DNA of 64,000 nucleotides from Aporrectodea caliginosa (taxonomy: Eukaryota > Annelida > Clitellata > Crassiclitellata > Lumbricidae): positions 1,418,893 through 1,482,892 of the forward strand of contig JACEVL010000157.1 of NCBI GenBank assembly GCA_020284085.1, given 5' to 3'. A program made the position numbers and the translations under genes. Each line of letters opens with the position of its first letter. The first letter of the stretch is position 1. Positions 57,973-64,000 of the stretch are shown piece by piece. The notes under the pieces were generated by a model. The model had not been told where the DNA came from, searched no databases, and saw only the letters and a list, made by a program, of their open reading frames with translations.

Positions 57973-58501
57973 GATGATGATGCAAAATCAAAAAACTTAT
58001 CTTTATATGCGAGTAAGTTCGCTAAACCAAGCTAAATTTCATTGTGAAATGCAATATAAGAGCCTAGAGCGATATGCCGTAACGAGAAAATTTTGCACCC
58101 ATATATGCCCAGTGTTCCAATAATGGAACATACGATATAATTGCAAAAAGTCCAAAGTAAAGTTCGTCCTAAAAACTAATTAAAATTATCATGAAATATA
58201 AGTGGTATTAGAGTACCAAAAACAGCAACTTCTAAAAAGATCTTTATTTATATTAATTTTATTTATATATGTACCTTTTCGTCGAAATTCGTCGAAATTT
58301 TTTTAACACAAAAGTGCTCATAAAGACCGTATCTCATAACTATTAGTTATTCAAAATAATAATTTTTTGATAGATATATCTTAGAAATACTGTTTACAAT
58401 GGCAGGTGATGAATTATATTCACTATATAGCGCTAAATTATAAGTAAGTAAAGGATTTGCAAAATGTTCCAATAATGGAACACTGGGCAAAAACGGGTTA
58501 A

Positions 58502-59338
58502 GCATTATTATTATTTAAATAAATATATTTATTTATTATTAATGTTCGTATTTTTATCATTAATTGTATTTGTGTTTGATATGTGTTTGAAACCATTGCT
58601 ATAATAGCTTGTATTAATGTTTTGCCTTCTACAAATTAACAAAGCTAGAATAATGCACTTGTTGGTCGTCCTATAATTATGTTAATCCTCATTGTGTTCA
58701 AGCATCTGCAGTATCACTGTGTGTCTCTACATGTTTGTGTGTGTTTGTTTATAGTTCATGTTTGTCAGTGTCCATGTACAAGGTGACTATCCAGGTGAGG
58801 ATGGCATGAACGGAAATTCCATCGCACGAGGTATTTAAGGCTTCAGTGAAATCTCTTGGTGAAGTGACGTGGCGATCAATGTCAGCTGACTGTGAAGGAA
58901 TGATTGAAGAAAGGAAGGAGACATGGCAGGGAAGTGGAAGGCATGGAGGAAATGGAAAAGAAGACCGACAAAAGCCAACGGAAAGGGACTTTAAGTGCTT
59001 CGGGTTGATTAAGCTGTCCTAACGTCGTACGTGAAATGAACAAGTAGAAGAAAGAAGTTGGAAGAGGACATTAAGAAGAGAGGAAGTTAGACTAATAGAG
59101 CTTAAGAAAGAAGAGCAATGAGGGAGGGAGAAGAAAAGAGAAGACGAGAAAGAGAAAGAAAACGACGAAGAGAAAAGAAGTAATCAGGAGAATGACCATG
59201 AGATGAAGAACGGAAATGTAAAGAAAGTAGAACAGGAAAGAAGAAGCACGAAGATGAAAGAAGAAGAAATAGGAAAACAGGTTTATGGACTGTGAGCAAT
59301 GCAACAGCGTAAAACACAGCAACCCGATGGCATAGCGG
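58502..59338. other. Non-coding; purine-rich run
   Basis: No gene was recognised. From about 58900 to 59290 the plus strand is an imperfect, strongly purine-biased tract of GAAGAAA, GGAAGAG and similar words, without a strict period. Confidence 0.55.
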
Positions 59339-59706
59339 TAGGGGAGACCGGGGCTATATGTTACAGGGGGTTATATGTTATACGATAATATCTATGGTGT
59401 TTACTTATTTGTAGTAAAATATCTATGTTCTAGCGCATGCGCACAGTTAGCCTGCAGGTATAATGGCGGAGCTGTTGATATATTTGACAGCGTGATCAAT
59501 TTGGGGCGAATAAACGTTTTTTGAGCAGATATCTTTTTCAGAGGTAAGTGCGCATTTTTGTTATTTCTGCGGCCAGTTTTAGTACTTCGGTTGTCATATT
59601 CTGCGTGTTGGTGGCATGGTGATATGTGTTTATAAACAGAATATTACTAGCGATGTAGCTTGACCGTTTTATGTGTAAAAGCTTGTTGTTTACGAAGATG
59701 TGCCTA

Positions 59707-59740
59707 GGGGCTATATGTTACATTTGTAACATATAGCCCC
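59707..59740. repeat. 34-nt hairpin made of two internal copies of the transposon terminus
   Basis: GGGGCTATATGTTAC and GTAACATATAGCCCC face each other around ATTT. The arms are identical to the inner part of the element's own terminal repeat. Confidence 0.9.
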
Positions 59741-59761
59741 GTATTATTAACTTGTGCTATT

Positions 59762-59791
59762 GACTTATTGGCCTATGTAGGCCAATAAGTC
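59762..59791. repeat. 30-nt hairpin, 14-bp arms
   Basis: GACTTATTGGCCTA and TAGGCCAATAAGTC are complementary around TG. It lies 21 bases after the previous hairpin within the pogo-like element. Confidence 0.9.
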
Positions 59792-59878
59792 TTGATTGCT
59801 ATGTCATTATGATTAGGCTGTAGGCTACCCTGTAACTGCAACGGGCACTAGGTTATTGTTTGTTCAGGAAGTGGTGCT

Positions 59879-60244
59879 GTGACTGATCATCAGTATTGTC
59901 ACATCACACCACAGATCATTCGACCATTCCCTGTTGCTGAGCCTCGAGTGCAGAAACCAGGTGGTCGAAAGCGTGGTAAATCTTCGATACTGACCGACAC
60001 TCCAGTGAAAAACGCACTGGCCGAGGCACATCGAAACAAAAAGAAACGAGTCGACCCAGGTGCAAGGAAAAACTTAAACAATAAACTAGCGAAGAATGGA
60101 TCTACGAGTATGACCAACACCAAAGGAAAGAAATCTGCGCCGAAGAAATCTGCTCCGAAAACCCGCAAAAAGAGTTCAGTTACGAAAAACAGCGACACTT
60201 ATAATAAATCTAAAAAACGGTTTAATAATCTTTTATATTGTTAG
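59879..60244 (+). pseudogene. C-terminal remnant of a pogo/Tigger-type DDE transposase
   Basis: The frame contains I-T-P-Q-I-I-R-P-F-P, then G-G-R-K-R-G-K-S-S-I-L-T-D-T-P-V-K-N-A-L. This is the basic tail that follows the DDE domain in Tigger/Jerky-type transposases. A Lys/Ser-rich end and a stop at 60242-60244 follow. The helix-turn-helix and DDE catalytic parts are absent. A pyrimidine-rich TTGTTTGTTCAG at 59863 could be the acceptor of the last intron of the ancestral gene. Confidence 0.7.
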
Positions 60245-60548
60245 TGATGTTCCTGTTTAATAATCACTTTACATTTACTGTAAAATGTCAATTTTACCTG
60301 TGTAACATTGCAACCCCGGGGAATGTAACATGTAACCCCTCCATCGGGGTTATTTGTTACATTCCAGTAGCTCGCCTAAAACCAATATTGCACAAAATTC
60401 GTTAACTATTTACAAAATCTACTGTGACCAATTTCTGTGTAACATAATGAAGTACTAAACCCCCTTGGTCTTAGGAAAACTCAGGTGCTGAGGAACAGCC
60501 AATTTACAAAAAAGTGGGAATTGTAACATATAGCCCCGGTCTCCCCTA

Positions 60549-61090
60549 ATTACATTAACAATAGTAGGAATTAAGCCCACACGTACACGCTGTAGATCAA
60601 AGCATTCAAAAGAAAACTGCTATTGTTTATCTTGTAAATATGAGGAATTATTAGATGTTCGCTCTACCACATAGAGACCACGTTAATTTAGTTATGAGGC
60701 CACTTGTTTACTGAAATACCACGAATGTCGTCATTCTGCATAATTATGGTGCTTGAACGCTATTTCGAGACGGGTGTCCAAGTCACCTACAGAAGTGTCC
60801 AATTTGAACAGGGATTGCCAGACAAGAGGAAGGATCGAAGAAAGGAAGGAAGGATAGATAGAAAGAAAGAAAGAAAGAAAGAAAGATGAAAGGAAGCAAG
60901 GAGGACAGGAAGGAAGAATAGAAAAAGGGAAAAAAAGAGGGAGGAAACAAGGGGAAAGAAGGGGAGTAGTACGGAAAGGCGGAAGGAAGGAGCTAAAGAA
61001 GAAAGGTAGGTAGGTAGGTAGGTAGGTAGGAAGTTGTGATTAACTTGCAAGTAGACTATAAATAGAACGATATTAGAGTGAACGACATAG
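60549..61090. other. Non-coding; GGAA/GAAA-rich run
   Basis: No gene was recognised. From 60828 to about 61035 imperfect GGAA, GAAA and GGTA tetranucleotide repeats dominate. Confidence 0.6.
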
Positions 61091-61213
61091 ATAGATGGAT
61101 GGATGGATGGATGGATGGATGGATGGATGGATGGATGGATGGATGGATGGATGGATGGATGGATGGATGGATGGATGGATGGATGGACGGACAGACAGAC
61201 AGACAGACAGACA
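61091..61213. repeat. (GGAT)n-(ACAG)n microsatellite
   Basis: About 95 bases of GGAT repeat followed by seven ACAG units. Confidence 0.95.
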
Positions 61214-61862
61214 GCTAGATAGATAAAAGAGAGAGGCTAAACAAGTGAAATGAAGAGAATGAATGAAACGAAGATCGAGTGAGATAAATTATTGAGATAA
61301 GACCTTGAAGGATATTGCACAGAAACTCCTCTAATCTCCCAAACCTAACGCTTATGTATCTTGACATTTTGTTCAATGCATTTAAAAGCGTCGTCCGCTC
61401 AGACGAAGACCAACTAAGACATGACTAAACAACCAGCCAAACAGCATTACAGGAAATGTAAAATAGTATTTATGTAACGCCTCTCAAGAACCTTTCAGTA
61501 GCACTCCGTATATCAGTATCAGTTAGTTTGGAGCCGCTTCTCAAGCTCCAGAGTTTGATGTGCGATCTGTCTTTCGGCCAAATCGAAGGCATTTCTAACG
61601 TGTGTATGCAAGTATATATATATTATATATGTTTACAATATACATGTATGTATGTATGTATGTATGTATGTGTATGCAAGTATGCATGCAGGTATGTAGG
61701 TAGGCATTTGTATGTATTTGCGTGCATATGTGCATGCACCAATGTGCTTGTATTTATGTATGTGTGTACCTATCTATTTGTAAGTTTATGTAGATAGTGT
61801 GATCCTCTGCCTTTGAGGCTTTATCGTCCTCAGCGAAATCGGCGGTAACAGCTGTTCTCCTC
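61214..61862. other. Non-coding; TGTA/GTAT-rich part
   Basis: No gene was recognised. An imperfect (GTAT)n run lies at about 61640-61700. Confidence 0.55.
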
Positions 61863-62003
61863 CTCCTCTCTCTCTCTCTCTCTGTCTCTGTCTCTGTCTC
61901 TGTCTCTCTGTCCCTGTCTGTCTCTGTCTGTCTGTCTCTCTCGTCTGTCTGGCTCTGTCTATCTCTCTATCTCTCTCTGTCTCTCTCTGTCTGGGACTGT
62001 CTG

Positions 62004-62062
<59 letters not shown>

Positions 62063-62069
62063 ATTTTCA
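61863..62069. repeat. (CT)n/(CTGT)n microsatellite
   Basis: Pyrimidine repeat with interspersed CTGTCT units. Confidence 0.95.
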
Positions 62070-62859
62070 ACATTAATTCTCTACATTCAGTCACCAGTTA
62101 ACAACTAATTTATTCCTTCTGTTTCTCTTCGTTCATTCATTCCTTCTCCGTCCTTTCATTTGTTTATTCTGTCATTCAGAACATTACTATAGCGCCTTTA
62201 CACATTTCCTAATCACTGTAATCAGTCAAGTCTTCACAAATGATTATAGAGAAGAGGTCATGGTCACAGAACTCTTCTGAGACGCAATTTGGGATTTTAA
62301 TTTAACTCTATTTATTAGGCCAACAGCTCTTTTCTAACTGCCAGAACTGTACATTCCTATCATGGTCTTCGCTGTTTTGATAATTTTCGTTTAGGACTTT
62401 AGGTATTATATTTAAAAGTAAACGAATGACTGTATTGTGAACATGAAGGACTAGGCTACTTATATATAACGTCGAGTAACATGGAGACTGGAGACTCGAG
62501 TTATGTAGGCTTATGGTGTGTACAGGCCACATGGCTTGCAGAGGGACACTGAATTGCGACAGAGACAGAGACAGAGAGACAGGCACACAGACAGACAGAG
62601 AGTGAGTGAGAACAAGGCAGATATTATTTCAGGCATATTTCTTAGCGCTCGAGATGAGTTATCTACCGTTTGGGGATGCAGTCATTGCAGTGGTTGTAAA
62701 CGTGAAAGAGAGAATCATGCCTAGCACAGGCTGGGTCTATTGGCGCGCACCCAAGTTAACGTATCTTTTTATACAACTGAGTGTTTGCTTCAATAGTGTG
62801 AGTCACATAATCCGACACATCATAATCCGGTGACCTAAATGTCTGTGGACCTGTGTATG
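62070..62859. other. Non-coding stretch
   Basis: No gene was recognised. A short GACAGAGA-type repeat lies at 62558-62602. Confidence 0.55.
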
Positions 62860-62892
62860 ATATAATCATGTATCATGAAGCATCCGTCATAT
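62860..62892. repeat. 33-bp direct repeat, left copy flanking the MITE
   Basis: ATATAATCATGTATCATGAA and the next 13 bases are repeated exactly at 63319-63351, on the other side of the truncated MITE. Confidence 0.95.
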
Positions 62893-63318
62893 GGGGCCGT
62901 CCATAAATGACGTCACGCACCTAGGGGAGGGGGTCGGAAATTTGTGACGATGTGTGACATGGGGTGGGGGTCTGAGTAGTGTGACGTCACACCAGGTCTA
63001 TGTTACTAAATTTAACAATTAACAACAATTTAATTTTAATAATAACAGCACTCATTTTGAGGATTAAATTTTCATTATTTTTTAATTATTTTAATGTATA
63101 CGGGCACCATTATTAATAAATTTCTAATTATTTCAATATTTGGTCACCGTTAGATTTTAAAATATTCATGCTTTCGCTATTTGTTCCATGAAGGAGCATT
63201 TTGCTTCGCCATGGAAATTGGTTTTAGGGGGGTCAGAGCTTTGTGACGTCATTTTCAGAGGGGGTCTTACTTTTTGTGACGAAGTGTGACGAGGGGGGAG
63301 GGGGGTTAAAAATCGGCC
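62893..63318. mobile_element. MITE copy 2 of the 3472-3921 family, right terminus missing
   Basis: It begins GGGGCCGTCCATAAATGACG and follows copy 1 through the whole body to AAATCGGCC. The final part of the right inverted repeat is absent, replaced by a second copy of the 33-bp left flank. Confidence 0.92.
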
Positions 63319-63351
63319 ATATAATCATGTATCATGAAGCATCCGTCATAT
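63319..63351. repeat. 33-bp direct repeat, right copy
   Basis: Exact copy of 62860-62892. Confidence 0.95.
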
Positions 63352-63429
63352 ACAGGCTATAGCTCGACTCTGCAGTCTGAACTATAAAAATTGAAAAAAG
63401 GACATTAATTTCTATAGTTAAAAAACTTG

Positions 63430-63495
63430 GGCCCTTGGGACTTCGGGGCCTCTGGACTTTGTTCACCCTCTTTATATGGTTGTTGCGCCACTGCT
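63430..63495 (-). mobile_element. Possible hAT terminal fragment
   Basis: The minus strand reads CAGTGGCGCAACAACCATAT and then a GGGCC-rich part, similar to hAT ends. The other end was not found. The remaining sequence to 64000 shows no gene. Confidence 0.35.
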
Positions 63496-64000
63496 ACTCT
63501 GTCGGCGGTAACAGACTTTACAATGTTCAAAGTTATACATACCTTGTAGTCTTCCACTTGTGGTGTGTAGTACAATGTATGCGCCATTTGTCACTACGGA
63601 TAAGCATGCCGCACAACGGCTCGCAACATTTATACTTTAGTAAAACATTGTCTCTGGGCATGATTACAATGATTACTTATTTACTTGTCTAGTAAAATCA
63701 AATTGCAAATTCATAGCACCGCATTATAACTCAAGTCTCATACACAGTGTGACGTCATCGTACTACCAAAGACTATATATAACGATAGGCCAAAATAATG
63801 AAATTGAAGACTAATCGTCAGCTCGGTCGGAGAACAGCACAATGATTTTAATATTAAATTAAACAAAGAAAAGCATTTTCGAAAATCAAAAGCACATCTA
63901 TTAATTTCTGAAATTCAAAAAATGAGTAGTGAAAAAAATTCTTTCCCCCCTGAAAAGGCTACTATGAAGATCTCTGCTTCATTCCCCCATAGGATGGACG

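Larger units (their letters stand above)
57195..58497. mobile_element. 1303-bp piggyBac-like non-autonomous element
   Basis: It is flanked by TTAA on both sides (57191-57194 and 58498-58501), with 14-bp inverted termini CCCGTTTTTGCCCA/TGGGCAAAAACGGG. Subterminal inverted blocks mirror each other at 57328-57370 (TGTTCCAATATTGGAACACT, then GGGCACATATGGGTGCA) and 58096-58131 (TGCACCCATATATGCCC, then AGTGTTCCAATAATGGAACA). TTAA duplication and CCC-starting termini point to piggyBac. It contains a nested hAT MITE and a (GTAT)n run and encodes no transposase. Confidence 0.8.
59341..60546 (+). mobile_element. 1206-bp pogo/Tigger-like DNA transposon, internally deleted
   Basis: The 25-bp perfect terminal inverted repeats begin GGGGAGACCGGGGCTATATG. 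They are bordered by TA (59339-59340 and 60547-60548), the duplication of the Tc1/mariner/pogo group. It retains only the end of a transposase (59879-60244). Further copies of the terminal core lie inside (59707-59740). Confidence 0.85.

Noticed and set aside
59092..59322. Leu/Phe/Ser-rich minus-strand frames resembling membrane proteins
   Set aside because: They are the complement of a purine-rich low-complexity tract.
61091..61213. CRISPR-like array or coding tandem repeat
   Set aside because: It is a pure tetranucleotide repeat without spacers in an animal genome.

Overview
This is a eukaryotic (animal) genomic window: spliced genes with GT-AG introns, A+T-rich non-coding DNA, long microsatellites and dense transposon remnants. 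Frequent TAGGCCTA-type words, tRNA-derived SINEs with (ATT)n tails, hAT/piggyBac/pogo elements and the form of the two conserved genes suggest a marine invertebrate, perhaps a deuterostome such as an echinoderm or hemichordate. The phylum is an inference and is not proven.

Three host genes can be supported. (1) A THAP-domain gene on the minus strand (about 5.4-8.5 kb). Its THAP zinc-finger exon and a 453-codon exon join as F-D/V-P-N-P-P-P; the first exon was not found. (2) A complete eIF4E-binding protein (4E-BP) gene on the plus strand, with three coding exons at 14640-14760, 23196-23378 and 25192-25229 (113 aa). The last exon is tiny and carries the TOS motif FDMDL. (3) A complete 2-oxoglutarate dehydrogenase E1 (OGDH) gene on the minus strand, 29879-50187. 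All splice phases agree across 17 used exons. Exon 3 exists in two alternative versions (45621-45723 and 44567-44687) with identical phases, so the enzyme would be 1015 or 1021 aa. I read these as mutually exclusive exons that set the Ca2+-responsive segment. The three genes show no functional coupling beyond neighbourhood.

The rest is mobile DNA and simple repeats. 0-4 kb: degenerate 105-bp tandem repeats, microsatellites and a 450-bp MITE. 10-16 kb: a TIR element with 9-bp target duplications, then a cluster of (ATT)n arrays interleaved with SINEs, a 5'-truncated LINE with a restriction-like endonuclease, and a hAT MITE. 16-30 kb: 4E-BP introns and intergenic DNA with hAT and LINE fossils. 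30-50 kb: OGDH introns with a 399-bp tandemly duplicated TIR unit, an L2/CR1-like LINE tail, an 833-bp TIR element and SINEs. 54-64 kb: a nested transposon region (SINE pair in an ATT array, hAT transposase fossil split by hAT MITEs, a piggyBac-like element with a nested hAT MITE, a pogo/Tigger element with its own TIR repeated internally, and a second copy of the 450-bp MITE) plus long simple repeats.

The most interesting signals are the alternative OGDH exon pair, the repeated association of SINE and LINE copies with ATT microsatellite arrays, and the intron-retention switch that would remove the TOS motif from 4E-BP.
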